Notes under the pieces: model-generated
Told to the model about the DNA's origin: nothing
The model's database searches: none
Seen by the model: only the letters and a program-made list of their open reading frames with translations
Part shown: positions 23,878-35,342 of the stretch, piece by piece
Position numbering within the stretch: the stretch's first letter is position 1
Layout: the number at the start of each line of letters is the position of its first letter
Position numbers and translations under genes: made by a program
Source of the DNA: Rhynchospora pubera
Lineage: Eukaryota > Streptophyta > Magnoliopsida > Poales > Cyperaceae
Reading direction: 5' to 3'
DNA length: 64,000 nt
Assembly: GCA_028095005.1 (NCBI GenBank)
Contig: CM051459.1
Location: 312,792,513-312,856,512 of the forward strand

Positions 23878-24004
23878 GAATGTCAGATGTACCTGCTGTC
23901 CAGAATATAAAATGTTCGAACGTACCTGCTGTCCAGAACATAATCTGTTCAAATGTACCTGTTGTTCAAAACATGAAATGTTCAACAGTACCTGTTGTTC
24001 AAAT
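23878..24004. repeat. 33-base tandem repeat in LTR X1
   Basis: Four units of about 33 bases share GTACCTGYTGTYCARAAYAT and a TGTTC word. Because the period is a multiple of three, both strands stay open across it. The same array is at about 46977-47103 (X2) and 53403-53529 (X3). Confidence 0.8.
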
Positions 24005-25468
24005 GCTTTCTGTTTGATTCCTCTAAAAACTCAATTTTTAATTTATCCATGCAAATTTGTTATTCTCCATCCCTTTTTACTTTAAAAATATTTTTGTGCT
24101 TTGGTGTTTTGCCATGACATGATATATCAAAATATTCCTCATATTTTTCTTGACATTTTGATATTTTATGAGAATTTTTCTGACAATCTAGCTATTTTTA
24201 ATGCATTTTTGAAGTTTTCTGCTTCGCAGAATTTTTGATTGGTTGAGACTTTGGTGTTTGTGTTTTGTTGTCAGGGATTCGTTTCACGCTGGACGTCACA
24301 GAGGATCAAGGAGTCGTTGAGGACTCAGGTCGATTGAGTCGCATGGTTTGTGTTCGACGCAGTGGATCATCGAGACTTGAGTTCAATCCATATTCATCTC
24401 GTGGTCCCCGCTTTCAGTTGGTGAGATTATTTTGACTGAGGCGCTATGTTTATGTGACAATTGAGGTTTGTGTGTGAGTTTTATGCCATGTCGTTCATCC
24501 TTTTAAAATCATATTTTGACACATTTCTGGATATACTTTACACTTCTTTGTTATAATTTTGAAGCACATTTTCAAGCAACATGAGTTTCCCTTTCAATTT
24601 TTACTGTGACCCCAGATGTCATTTAGGATGTCACTCCTCAGTTCTTACACATTTGCCATTTTATGCTTCTTTCATTTCGAATACCTTTTTTACTATGCGT
24701 TCATTCATCATTTGTGTTAGATACTTCTGGGTCTGGTCTCCTTGGGTACTTGGGGGCTGGTACAGGCATGGTATACACACTCACCAGTTCATTGGTACCT
24801 AGTGACATTTCCTTGGGGGGCTTGAGGCTGTCAATTTCTTCATTATATGCAACAATTAGATTTTAGGGACTTAATTTATGACCAGGGGGGTTAACACCTA
24901 GAGATTCATCATTTCATGCTAGTGTTCACTCAGAACTTATTTATATTGATTAGTGGCCTAAGAAACAATGAAACTAAACAGCACAGGAGCCCCAAAGCAT
25001 TCAGGCCCACTAAATTTGATTAATTATGCCTTTATGAAACATCATGCTAAAAACATGACTTCCCTTTAACAAACATATATTATCTTATTCCCTTTTTTTA
25101 TATATATATTTCTTTAGAAAACATAATTTCCTTTCGTTTTTTTTTTTGAAGCAAACCTCAAAATATGTAAACTGAACCTAGTTTAAGTTAAAACCAGAAT
25201 TTTTACCACATGCTACTGGGAGGACTCGCAGTTGCAAAATGACCAAGACTGGAAAGACAGATTTTCTTTAATGACTTTCAAGACTCAACACGTACTCTTT
25301 GATATAAAGATTCTTTTATTTTGCTGAACTTAAACTTATGTCTACATGAGAACGATGATATTGCATTTTGAACCCTGAACTTGTTTGTTATTATTATACT
25401 TTTTTTTACTCCAGTCGACCTGAAACTTAGCCTACTGTAGAAACCATATTTTGAGCAATATTATGAGG

Positions 25469-26063
25469 GTGGAATCTATGTCACGCTCCTCACAACCAAG
25501 CCATTTTCTGATTTTGGACAGTATGCAAAGATTCAGGCATCCTTTTGCATTAAAAAAAAAAACAGAAATTAGACTATCCCTTTGACTTTGAAATCCGACA
25601 AGCATGAAAAACTTGATTGTTTAGAAATATCTTGTTTCTGTACCTTTGACAAAAGTAAACAAACCTAAAGAAAACTTATATGCATTTTTAAATATATTTT
25701 TTGACATTTATACCTTTACATGGACTTGACTCTTGCATTTTTTTGACAGAATAACTCCATTTCAACTTTGAAACTAACATCTACCATGGCTAGAACTTAA
25801 TCTACCCCTAATTGTGAACTGTGTGCATGACAGGCTCAACAAAGACATGATGAAAACTATGATACATACTGAGGCAAACTAAAGGCCAGAAACTAGCATG
25901 GCATCCGTGGAGGTGGAATCTAAGTCACGCTCTCCACATAACCAACAGCTTCTAACCATGCACATTAAGGGAACATATGTTGATGCAAATTACTCCTATA
26001 TGCAAGACTTTTCAGAGGCACAACTGATGTTCATGAGTGTGGAATCTATGTCACGCTCCTCAC
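25469..26063. repeat. Three dispersed copies of a 25-base motif in LTR X1
   Basis: GTGGAATCTATGTCACGCTC-type words occur at 25469-25493, 25913-25937 (diverged) and 26039-26063. The same trio exists in X2 and X3. Function unknown. Confidence 0.75.
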
Positions 26064-28606
26064 TAGCATCAGTGTAATCTCCAAAGAACAAAACCAGAAA
26101 TGAAAAAGAGAAAGAAAGACACAACAAATGCATTTAACATCATTTTATTCATATTTTTGGAGGCCAATACAAAGGGATTACATCTATTACCTTGATTGCA
26201 AATAAAACTTAAGTTTTGAAAATGACAGAGTTTCAACTACTAAAATTGGCCTCCTTTATTTCTCAGGAGGTGCTTCTTTTATAGGAGATTTCCAGGGTTT
26301 GGTGACTTCATCATCTGGACATGTGGCATCATCTCCATTCTTCTACCTTTGATCAGTGGTTGTGATGGTGAGATAGCCTGCCGCCTTACTTTTACAATCC
26401 TGCCTTCACTTCTTCTTTTCTACTATTCCATTTTACTCTCCAATCTCCTTTTGACACCTGGTATTTACAGGCTGGGGATGGGATAGTCGTTTGCAACTTC
26501 TACTTCTTCTCACTTGCCATGCTGGTTGTATATGACAGATGGGTCCTCATGCCATTTGGCATTTGGTGGGACCAGGCCATGTTTGCTATCTCTTATCCAC
26601 TGGATTTCCTTGGGAAGGGAGTATTAGGCGCCAATTGTGGAGTAGGGACATGTGGCACTCATCCATGCATCTATAGGCAGTGGATGGTTTTGATGTTCTT
26701 GTGGGGGTATCAGCTTTAAGTCCCTAGCTGTAACTAGGCAACAGGTTTCTTTCTTTTCTCCATTTGCTTTCATTTGAGTAACCACATAGATTTTACACTG
26801 GAGCCATCCATATCCATCATGTAATTTCACTAATACCCTCCAATTCACATCCATTTGATCTCAAATAGAGGGATAGAAGTGGAATTGGGGCTTTATTCGT
26901 CTGCAATTTACCAATTGACTTAATTTGGTTGGTTGATCCTTATGTTTGCTATTTCATTTCCAGTAAAAAGAGGTTTCCCTTATGTCAGATGGAAGGATGT
27001 GCTGTTGATTTCCAATTGGCTAAGAGAAATCAATCGAATTAACCTGTGAAGGCAGGAGGGGTAAAATTGGAATATTATATCTTCTTCTTTCATTGGCTGA
27101 GTACTACATTCTTTTGTCTTCTCTGCATGTTCCAGATTTGCCCCTGGACCCACCAGAGAGAACTCATGCGCTGCATCTCAATAATTTGCATTTTCAGGTT
27201 TCTTTTGTTTCCCTTTTGTGACATCTAATCATATCCAATGCTCAAAGAAAGTGCTTCAACTCCATCATCTGTCCATTCACTATGTGATGTATGGTGAGAT
27301 GCATGCTTGTTCCAGAGAGCATGCTTTAGTCATTCCTTTTTTTATATTCCACGCCTTTTATCACCTTCTGATCATCATTCAATGCCTTGTACTATGGGGG
27401 ACCAAAGAGAGCATGCTTTTCACTTTTCACCTTTTTACTTCTCTCAAGTGTAACCGAAACCAACATCATCTCCAGTGGATTTAGGAACTTGTCTTACTTG
27501 ATTTTCATCATTACAGCATCTAAGTACCATGTTTAACATTCCTCATTAACCAATTGAATTTGTTGACCGTGGTTATGCCAAGTTTGACTGATAGTTGACC
27601 AGTCATGGTACCAATAGGCGTTCTCAGTACATCACTTCATTTTGGTTCCAATTGAATGCATGTTCCTGTTCTCAGGACCTTCATAAACATGTATGCACAA
27701 GCACACCGAGCTCCCATGTCTCCAATGGCTTCAATTTCACTTTTATCATCTCACCGCCTCGAAAACCTTCCCATCAAAATTCGACGTATTCAGAGAACGA
27801 GAGGGATAAATATTAGCATCATTATCTTCTCCTCGACACAAGCTTTCCAGCGGTACCAAGAATTTCGGAAATGGTGGCGGGGTTCGCCGGATTGGGTTTT
27901 GTCAGAGGGACGGAGCTCTCCTTCTCGGATTTTCAATTTCCTTTTCTTTTCTCTTCTGTTAAGTGTGGGGTCCGATGCGGGAGAGCCAATCATGGCTCGA
28001 CACTTGTGAAGAGGTCGATGGGCAGAACAGATTGGAGAAGAAGGTTGTTGTCCGAACCTCTCCATTTCCGTCTTAATGGAGCTGTCCATTTTCAGCTTTA
28101 ATTGAATTTCAATAATTGTTTGATTTTTTGCTTTTCTTTGAAAAATTAATTGGAGCCTTTCTCTTCGTTATTTTGGCATAAAATTTAGCACACTTCTTCA
28201 TAAAAACGCGGAGCACCAGATGGTCATGAATTTTCAATTTTTAGAATTTTAGATTAATTAAATGAATTTTCTAAAGTTTATAGAATAATTCACATAATTA
28301 ATTTATTCACGCATCCTTGCTGCTTCCTTCTAGCTTCTTGCTTGTCCAATCATCTTATGATAGTTTGTCACCTTTTTTATTAATATTGAATATTAAATAT
28401 CAGATTAACACAGTCATATGGTGAACTGTCTTAATATTAATATTAATATCAATATTATGGCTTTAATCCAGGTGCGTCTTTCGCTTCAAAAATTGACCCC
28501 ATCTCTCTGAGAATCTGGACCCGACATACGTTCATGGGCCCCATTTTCACCGCCTTGCGAATTATTGAAATTTTCTCATGCGGCAAAAATTAGAGGTAAA
28601 CAAATG

Positions 28607-28615
28607 CCCCAACCA
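28607..28615 (-). promoter_or_regulatory. Polypurine tract of copy A
   Basis: On the minus strand GGTTGGGG is followed by CATT and then the 3' LTR start TGTTTACC. Copy B has a longer G run at the same place (58471-58479). The tract primes plus-strand DNA synthesis in LTR elements. Confidence 0.6.
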
Positions 28616-29210
28616 GAGTAGGTTGTGAGGAATCCGAGTCGAACGACCTGCTCTGGTGCCCATTTCTGCATTCGCTCTGGGCCTCACTTTTTTGTGTCAC
28701 TTCTCTTCTTGTGTTACTTTATCATTCTAAGGAGATGTCAGTTCCGATGATGATTCTGAAAGGGTTCGCATGGACGTGGTGCTGGCCCCTCCTTGTTTTG
28801 TTTCCTTTGCGGCAAACGCATCTGAGAAGATTGAGTCGGCGGTGGGTTCTTTGGTTTCTCCTTTTGTATGGTTCTTTTACTGCATTTGGTAGTTTTGAGG
28901 TTTTAGATGGGACTTTAGTTTTGGACTTGGTTTTAGTTGATTGTTTCTTGATGTTGTGGTTGGGCCTTTCAGTCATGTGAATTTTTTTGGTCTTTCTTAG
29001 GCTTGTATGGTTTCTTGGGTCCGGTTGTAGTTCGTCTATGGATATGGATGTCATGTTTGGTAGTCTTTGATGCCTTTTCGATGTCATTGTATTTATTTCT
29101 GGTTCATTAAAATCCTTGGATCGCGAAGCGATTGCAAACCGCCACGCCTTCTGATTTTCTTACTCTTATTAGCAAGTTCGAGAAGACATACGCTCTCTGG
29201 TGCCCTAATT
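28616..29210. other. Non-coding stretch upstream of the antisense gene
   Basis: This lies between the polypurine tract and the TATA box of the plus-strand gene. It is conserved in copy B (58480-59075) apart from scattered changes. A 89-codon frame here has no recognisable motif. Confidence 0.45.
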
Positions 29211-29214
29211 CATT

Positions 29215-29223
29215 TATATATAA
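29215..29223 (+). promoter_or_regulatory. TATA box of the antisense gene, copy A
   Basis: TATATATAA lies 68 bases upstream of the ATG at 29291, in plus orientation, and is identical in copy B at 59080-59088. The spacing suits a short 5' leader. Confidence 0.55.
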
Positions 29224-29290
29224 GGCATCATGCGCACGTAACCCGTATCATTTTCTCCTTCCAAATTTTCTTCCTCTAGCTCTGTTCCCC

Positions 29291-30593
29291 ATGGCTGGTG
29301 TCATAAATGCAAGGAATCCCAAGCGCCCTAGGGATGAAGGTAGTTCCTCCGTTCAGAGCGCGCCACCTTCCAAGCCTAATTGGTCATATGACCCAGGCAA
29401 CCGTTATCTATTCCGAGATGACGAAGCTTTTGAGTGTTATCAAGGTAATATTGGTGAAGGGGAGCGTGAAGTTTCCACCTGCTTTTTCTTTCATCCTGAG
29501 GGGCGTTTCACCACCCCTTACATGAATTTAATAACAGGATGGCTTAACGCCTGGAGCCTCCATGGCTTGTCAAGGCTTGATACCCCTTACCATCCGGATA
29601 TCACCAAGTTATTTTATGCTAATCTCCGCGTCACCTTTGACCACCATGGCACCCCTTCTGCCTCTTCTTATCTTTTTGGCAGGCTCTTCCACATAGGGGT
29701 GGAGGATTTGGCTGACTTGATTGGTGCCACAGATACTTTAAATGGCTTGTCAGTTTATGCCTTCGGGAGTTGGCCTCGCGAGCAAGGGACATACCGGGGC
29801 CACTGCGAGTGGTTCAAGATACCCAGATCTGAGGCAAGTTCTGAGCTGGTCTCTACTACGCATCTGCCCGCGCTTCACCGGTAATTTTGTTATCTGTGTA
29901 TTTCTTGTTTTGTTTGTTTCCTTTATTTGTCTCTGAAGGATAGGTTCATGACCATGAAGTTTGTATGTTCTTTTCAGGTTATTTTTCTTGATTATCAACT
30001 ACATCCTCTTTCCTCAGGGTGAGTTATCATATTTGACTCGCCCAGGGACTTTGTTCTACCTTCGCTTATTGCTCCTCAAACGCGGGAAAGCTAATCTTCC
30101 CAACCTCATCCTCCAAAACATGCACCATGTTACGAGGCTTCCCAAGGGCCATTTGCCTTATGGGAGTTTAATCGAGGCTTTGATGGAGCGGGCTCAGATT
30201 CCATTGCCTGAGACGCTGTGGGGGAATCCGATCACTGAGCGGCTTATGCTGTACCCGCGCAACCTGCACTTGGACCTGACTTCCTTCGGGTTGGTGGAGA
30301 TGGTTCACGGTACTCTGATCCCTGACCCCAACTACCCGGTGAACAGTCATATCCTTCATAGGTTTGCTGCTGTGAATTAGTATAGTCCGGTAAGAGAGGC
30401 TTCTCCCCCTTCTCCAGATGGCTCAGCCATTGAAGAATCTTTTCCACTCCAGGAACACATAGACCAGCGCTTTAGGGAGCTGGATCAGCGACTGGAGAAT
30501 GTCGAGACGGTGCTTCAGTCAATTCATACCACCTTAGAGACCTTTGCAGGGGCAATGGCCGCAGCTCAGGCGCCTCCAGTGCCTCCGATATGA
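29291..30593 (+). pseudogene. Antisense gene of copy A, 'putative plant transposon protein' type
   Basis: Exon 1 (29291-29880) starts MAGVINARNPKRP, with a short basic, low-complexity N-terminus, followed by KLFYANLRVTFD and GRLFHIGVEDLADLIGA. The donor GT is at 29881. Acceptor AG at 29976-29977 joins in frame to exon 2, with INYILFPQGELSYLTRPG, NLPNLILQNMHHV and LPYGSLIEALM, then an acidic coiled-coil-like tail (RFRELDQRLENVETVLQ). This block order resembles the 'putative plant transposon protein' domain found in many plant retroelements; function unknown. A TAG at 30378-30380 replaces the CAG of copy B and would remove the last 70 or so residues. It is transcribed against gag-pol, like gene23 of maize Grande. 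The upstream Met at 29132 is less likely because it lies before the TATA box. Confidence 0.7.
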
Positions 30594-31915
30594 AGAAGTC
30601 TCGGATGTTTGATCATTTGGTTTTGTTGTTTCATTGCTTCGTTTTGTATGTTCTTTTTGTTGTTGTTCAAATTGTGGTAATTTTGGATGGTTTATGTCTG
30701 GTATTTTGATTTTATGGTTTGATTAGGGCAATTTTGGAAGCCTAATAACTCTTGGTCTGTCGACCTTGGTTTATGGACATCTGTTGAGGTTTATTAGTGA
30801 TTTGGTTTAGATTATCATAGATAGCGACGTCAGGCATCGTTAGTGGGACAGATATTTTTGTTATTCTCCCTGCTCTTTGATTACGGCAGCAAGGAACATA
30901 CCGGTGGGGCTTGTCTATTCTACATTGTTACCAAGGCACGGCACGCGGTGGGATTTTGTGCATCATTTTTTTGTTGGTTGTTTTTGGCACGGTGATAAGG
31001 GACGTACCGTCGGGATTTATCTGTTCCATATCACTCTTTTGATGTGGCGAGAAGGGGTTTTCTCCTGGCTCTTTGGGTACGGCAGCTAGGAACATACCGT
31101 AGTCGGTGGTTTAAGGACCAACACGACCATGGGCCCCTCTGGGTATTAGGATTTATGAGGCCTATTCCTTGACATGGTTGGCGGACATCAGCCGTGATAT
31201 TTTCCGTTTTCAGAGGGGCATTCAGGTTTGGTTTGGTCTTAATTTTTTTGAGGTAGGTTTCGGCGAGGATTACATTTTGAGCAGACAGGTTGTCTCCTCA
31301 ATTTGTGACTGTTGAGGACGTGGTTTTGACTAATCCCATGGTAAGTTTCACCGTTTGTGTCTTAATTTAGAGTTCAAGACACAAAACTTTTGTTCATCCT
31401 TTAGTTCGGTGAGATGAACAGGCACCTAGTACTTTATTTTAGGGACAAAGCTCAAGACTTTTCAGGGTCGTATTTTGGGGTGTAGGCCATTTGTAAAGGA
31501 AATGTTCTATGAATGTCCATAAGGACAGAACACTCCTTTCACCTTGGCCTGGTGGGACAGAATGTTTTGTGTATATTTTAGAAGTTTTGGATTTTGGACT
31601 TCGAAATTTATTTATTTTTTGTTTAGGAGTTTGAGAATATTTAGGGGTATTTGGTTTTAATCTTTTATTTGAGCCATATTTTAGCTTGGTCAAGTTTCTT
31701 TTGGTCATATGCCTTTGGAATAAGATGTATTTTTGTTGGACTTGAATTTTATTTAGGATTTCGACTTAAGGTCATTTTAGGAAATTTTGAAGGGTTCATT
31801 TTAGTGAAAGGTTAATTTATTACTTTAGGGTTTTGGCTCAGGAATGCTCCATAGTGTTCAAAAGAACGGAGCACCCTGTCGAGCTTTGACCCGGTGGGAC
31901 GTGAGAGATTTTTAC
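30594..31915. other. Non-coding stretch between antisense gene and integrase
   Basis: Convergent 3' ends of two genes meet here. It contains a degenerate direct repeat around GGAACATACCG (30863-30908 and 31060-31110, partial at 31000-31016) and a second diverged repeat with a small inverted repeat and GGTGGGAC (31501-31565 and 31842-31905). Both are kept in copy B. They could serve 3'-end formation for the convergent transcripts; that is inference. Confidence 0.5.
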
Positions 31916-33163
31916 CTAAGTGAAGAGGTGGTTGACCTCCTCGCAATTATCTGCCCAGTCGGTTTGTTGGCTGCTCTTCCTTTGACTTTGGTGGGCTGTG
32001 GGAACGTCGGGGTAGTTTTGTCCATAATATTTCTTCAGGTATCTCCCATTTATGGAGGAGACAGGATGTTTTCCATTTGAGTCTGCAAGTAGGTAGGCTC
32101 CGCCTTCATATGCTTGTTCTATGACATAGGGGCCTTCCCAATTTGGCGCAAATTTGGGACCATGGTGTCGGCCGAGGATAGGTCGACTCAAAACCAATAC
32201 TAGTTCTCCTTTCTTAAACGTTCTGGGTCTTGATAGCTTTTCATAAGCTCGCGTCATTCTGGCTTGATATAACTCCAAGTTTTGTTGGGCTGCCAGTCTC
32301 CTTTCATCCATTCCGTCCAACTCTTGCAACCTTAGTTGCGTTTGTTTAGTCAGAGGGATTTGTGCTGCCATGGCTATTCTCAATGACGGGAGCTCTACCT
32401 CGATTGGTAGGACTGCTTCTGCCCCATACACTAAAGAATAGGGTGTGGCTTGGGTTGCTGTTTTATGGGTGATGCGGTATGCCCACAATGCTTCATGCAG
32501 TTTCTCATGCCAGTTTCTTTGATTATCTCCAATGGTTTTGCGAAGGATCTTGATCAATATTTTGTTGAAAGCCTCTGCTAGTCCATTGGCTCTTAGGTTG
32601 TAGATGGAGGAATATCTCCATTCAATTTTGTGTTTATCGGCGAAGGCATCAATTTTGGCATTCTTGAAGGCCGTCCCGTTGTCAGAAATTACTTTCTTTG
32701 GATTTCCATATCTATAAAGCACCTGAGTGGTGAAGAACCTGACCACATCAGTGGCCTTAATTTCACGGTATGACCTGGTTTCGGCCCATTTGGAGAAGTA
32801 ATCCGTGGCTGCCAATATGAAGCGGTGCCCATTTGAAGCTGGTGGGTCAATGGGACCTATGATATCTGTTCCCCAGATTTCGAAAGGCCATGATACCACT
32901 GTTGGATGCAGCACATTTGGGTGTTGGTGTATGAAATCTCCATGAATCTGGCACATATGGCATCGTCTGGAGAAGTTTTCGCAGTCGTTAATCATGGTGG
33001 GCCAATAATAGCCCATCAGTTTGATTTGCACTCGCATCCGAGAGCCCGATTGGTGGGCTCCGCATACTCCCGAGTGAATTTCTTGCATAACTTGGTGGGC
33101 TTTGGTTTTCGATATACATCTAAGCCATGATTCTTCATAAGATCTCCAATAAAAGATCTCCAA
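31916..33163 (-). pseudogene. Copy A integrase, broken by a 14-base duplication
   Basis: Integrase inserts cDNA into the genome. Visible are the HHCC zinc finger (VCGAHQSG and CHMCQIHG), the catalytic Asp in GTDIIGP, the second Asp in ISDNGTAF, and the Glu in NGLAEAFNK, followed by a C-terminal GPKFAPNWEGPYVIEQAYEGG (GPF/Y-like) module. The ORF stops at 31916. At 33141-33168 GATCTCCAATAAAA is tandemly duplicated, shifting the frame between RNase H and the zinc finger. Copy B lacks the duplication. YNLRANG differs from YNPRANG in copy B at a usually conserved Pro. Confidence 0.88.
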
Positions 33164-34250
33164 TAAAGGGTATTGTTCACATACACGAACCTTAGGGCCC
33201 TTTTTCTGATTTGTTCCCTAATGGCCTTGTTCACAGGTAATTTTCCTTGTTGGAAGTAGTCGAGAAAGGGTTGTCTCCAGTCTTCTTGGTTCGAACCCTC
33301 AGTTGTCATGACTTGTGTGATTTCCCTCCATTCTTTTTCCTGTTCTCTTTCAAGTGTTTGGATGTCAGTAAACAGGGTTCCCTCTTCCTCGTTTCTTTCC
33401 TGCGGGAGACAAGGGGACAAGGATCTCTTGCGATGGACAAGGACTTGGATTTCTTCTTGACTCGGGTCGCTGAGTTCATTAGCCAATCTAGCCAATGCAT
33501 CTGCTTTGCCATCCAGAGACCTTGGGACTTTCTGGAAGGTAATATATGTAAATTTGGCCATCAACTCAAGGGCCTTCTCATGGTATTTGACCAATTCTGG
33601 TTTTCTTATTTTGAAGAGGCCTTTGATTTGACTCAGGATGAGCTGAGAATCTCCATAGACTTCCAACCGCTCAATACCCATTTGAAGAGCAATTTCAAGT
33701 CCAGCTATCAGGGCCTCATATTCAGCTTCGTTGTTTGTGCATGGTTCGGTTAGGCTTAGGGCATGTCGGAGAATGCCTTTCTCTGGGGTGACAAACACCA
33801 ACCCTACACCGGCTTGTCGTTTTGGTAAGTTTGGTTTGGCTGCTGGTTGAATGGAGGATGATCCATCGAAGTATAGCTTCCAGCAAGTTTTATTTTCCTC
33901 TACCTGCATAGCCTCCTCATCAGGGAAGTCGCATGCTAGCGGGGAGTCATCAGGTATAGGATGAGCAGCTAGGAAATCGGCTAATGCTTGTCCTTTAATG
34001 GCCTTTTGGGGCGCATATGTTATATCAAATTCCATTAGAGCCACCGCCCACCTTGCCAGCCTTCCAGTAAGCATAGGTCGGGTCATGAGGTACTTCAATG
34101 GGTCGGTTTTAGAGATTAATGTGACTTTATGGGCTAAGATGTAATGCCTGAGCTTTTTTACCGCAAAGATCAGGGCCAGGCAATGCTTTTCGATTGGTGT
34201 GTATGCATGTTCTGCCCCCACGAGCATTCTGCTGAGGTAATACAGGGCGT
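33016..34250 (-). pseudogene. Copy A RNase H region (degenerate RH plus archaeal-type RH)
   Basis: The first part (HAYTPIEKHCLALIFAVKKL, TDPLKYLMTRPMLTGRLARW) is the usual Gypsy RNase H and connection; its upstream half lies in another frame across a break near 34250 and its first acidic block reads TTALDGSLGALL, so it is probably inactive. The second domain has LYFDGSSS, TNNEAEYEALIAGL, VYGDSQLI and KADALARLA, with all four acidic residues of an archaeal-type RNase H. Such a dual arrangement is a mark of the Tat lineage. The frame then runs into the integrase start before the 14-base duplication. Confidence 0.85.
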
Positions 34251-34397
34251 TTCTTTGCCTTCTTCATTTTCTTGGGCAAGTAATGCCCCCAGAGATCCGT
34301 CCAAGGCGGTGGTATAGAGAATGAGAGGTTTCCCTTGAATGGGTGCTGCCAACACAGGAGGTTTTTGCAGATATTGTTTGATATCATCAAAAGATTT

Positions 34398-35342
34398 CTA
34401 GCATTCTTCGTCCCATTTAAAAGGGACATCATTTTTGGTGAGCCTGGTAAATGGCTTGATTTTGCCTGACAGGTTGGCTATGAATCTCCTAATATACGCC
34501 AAGCGCCCTTGGAGAGACCGGAGTTGTTTGAGTGTCCGTGGAGGGGACAGTTCTTGGATGGCTTTGATTTTATCAGGGTCAATTTCAATGCCTCGGTGCC
34601 GCACCACGAAGCCTAGAAATTTTCCTGATGATACCATGAAGGCGCATTTTAGGGGGTTGAGTTTCAGAGTGTGTTGTCTCAACCGCTCAAACATCAGTCT
34701 CAGGTTCCCTAAATGTTGTTCATGGGTATGGGACTTTACAACAAGGTCATCTACATAGCATTCCACCACCTTGTGTATGAGGTCATCAAAGATTTTGGTC
34801 ATGGCCCTTTGGTATGTGGCTCCTGCATTTTTGAGGCCGAAAGGCATGACTTTATAGCAGTAAATACCAATTGGGGTACGGAAGGCAGTGTGCTTTTGGT
34901 CACTCTCATCCATTTTGATTTGGTTGTATCCTGAGTATCCGTCTACAAAGGAATATACCCCGTGGGACGAGGTGTGGTCTATTATGATTTCTGTTACTGG
35001 TAGTGGGAAATCATCCTTGGGGCAAGCCTTGTTCAAGTCCCTGAAATCAACACAGACCCTGATTTGTCCATTCTTTTTCTTTACCGGGACAATGTTAGCC
35101 ACCCAGTCGGGCGTTTCTTCTTCCCTTATGAATCCGGCACTGATGAGTTTTTTGACTTCGGCTGTCACCGTTTCCTCCAACTCAACCCTCATCCTTCGGG
35201 GTCCTTGTTTGACTGGTTTGAGCTCTTTGTCAATTTTGAGTTTGTGGACTGCTACTGCTGGATCTAGCCCGGGCATTTCACTGTAGCTCCATGCGAAGCA
35301 ATCTCGGTATTCCCTTAGCAATTTGGCCAACTCATCTTGCAT
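34398..35342 (-). pseudogene. Copy A reverse transcriptase
   Basis: It copies element RNA to DNA. The blocks are DCFAWSYSEMPGLDP, GFIREEETPDWVANIVPVKK, RVCVDFRDLNKACPKDDFPLP, FVDGYSGYNQIKM, FGLKNAGATYQRAM and the catalytic YVDDLVVKS, ending in KFLGFVVRHRGIEIDPDKIKAI. The core is complete. It is one frame (-1) from the upstream ORF: the two overlap by 28 bases. A TAG at 34398-34400, where relatives have a coding triplet (EEC-Q-KSFDD), ends it before the RNase H part. Confidence 0.9.

Larger units (their letters stand above)
13606..28602 (-). mobile_element. Giant Tat-type Gypsy element, copy C (truncated)
   Basis: It consists of a 5' LTR (22585-28602, shared with copy A as that copy's 3' LTR), a primer-binding site, a short leader and gag-protease coding sequence cut off at 13606. 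The missing 3' half and 3' LTR were lost by deletion or by insertion breakpoints at the Copia relic. No target duplication is visible. Confidence 0.85.
22585..28602 (-). repeat. LTR X1 (6.0 kb), shared by copies C and A
   Basis: On the minus strand it begins TGTTTACC and ends GCGAGACA. It is collinear with LTRs X2 and X3. It differs by loss of about 350 bases near 24417 (present at about 47515-47860 in X2) and a smaller loss near 23100. It contains direct-repeat clusters listed separately. Short frames inside are shared by all three LTRs through homology only. A TATA-like TAATATTTATCCC on the minus strand at about 27803-27816 could be the element promoter. Confidence 0.9.

Noticed and set aside
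23488..24004. CRISPR-like array from short regular repeats
   Set aside because: The repeats are tandem with no unique spacers, and the genome is a plant nuclear one.
26519..28101. Short plus- and minus-strand frames inside the LTRs, conserved in all three copies
   Set aside because: Conservation follows from the LTRs being recent copies. None has a domain, and substitutions fall in all codon positions as far as can be seen.
29291..30593. Antisense gene read as an envelope gene
   Set aside because: No signal peptide, transmembrane segment or fusion-like region, and the orientation is opposite to gag-pol.
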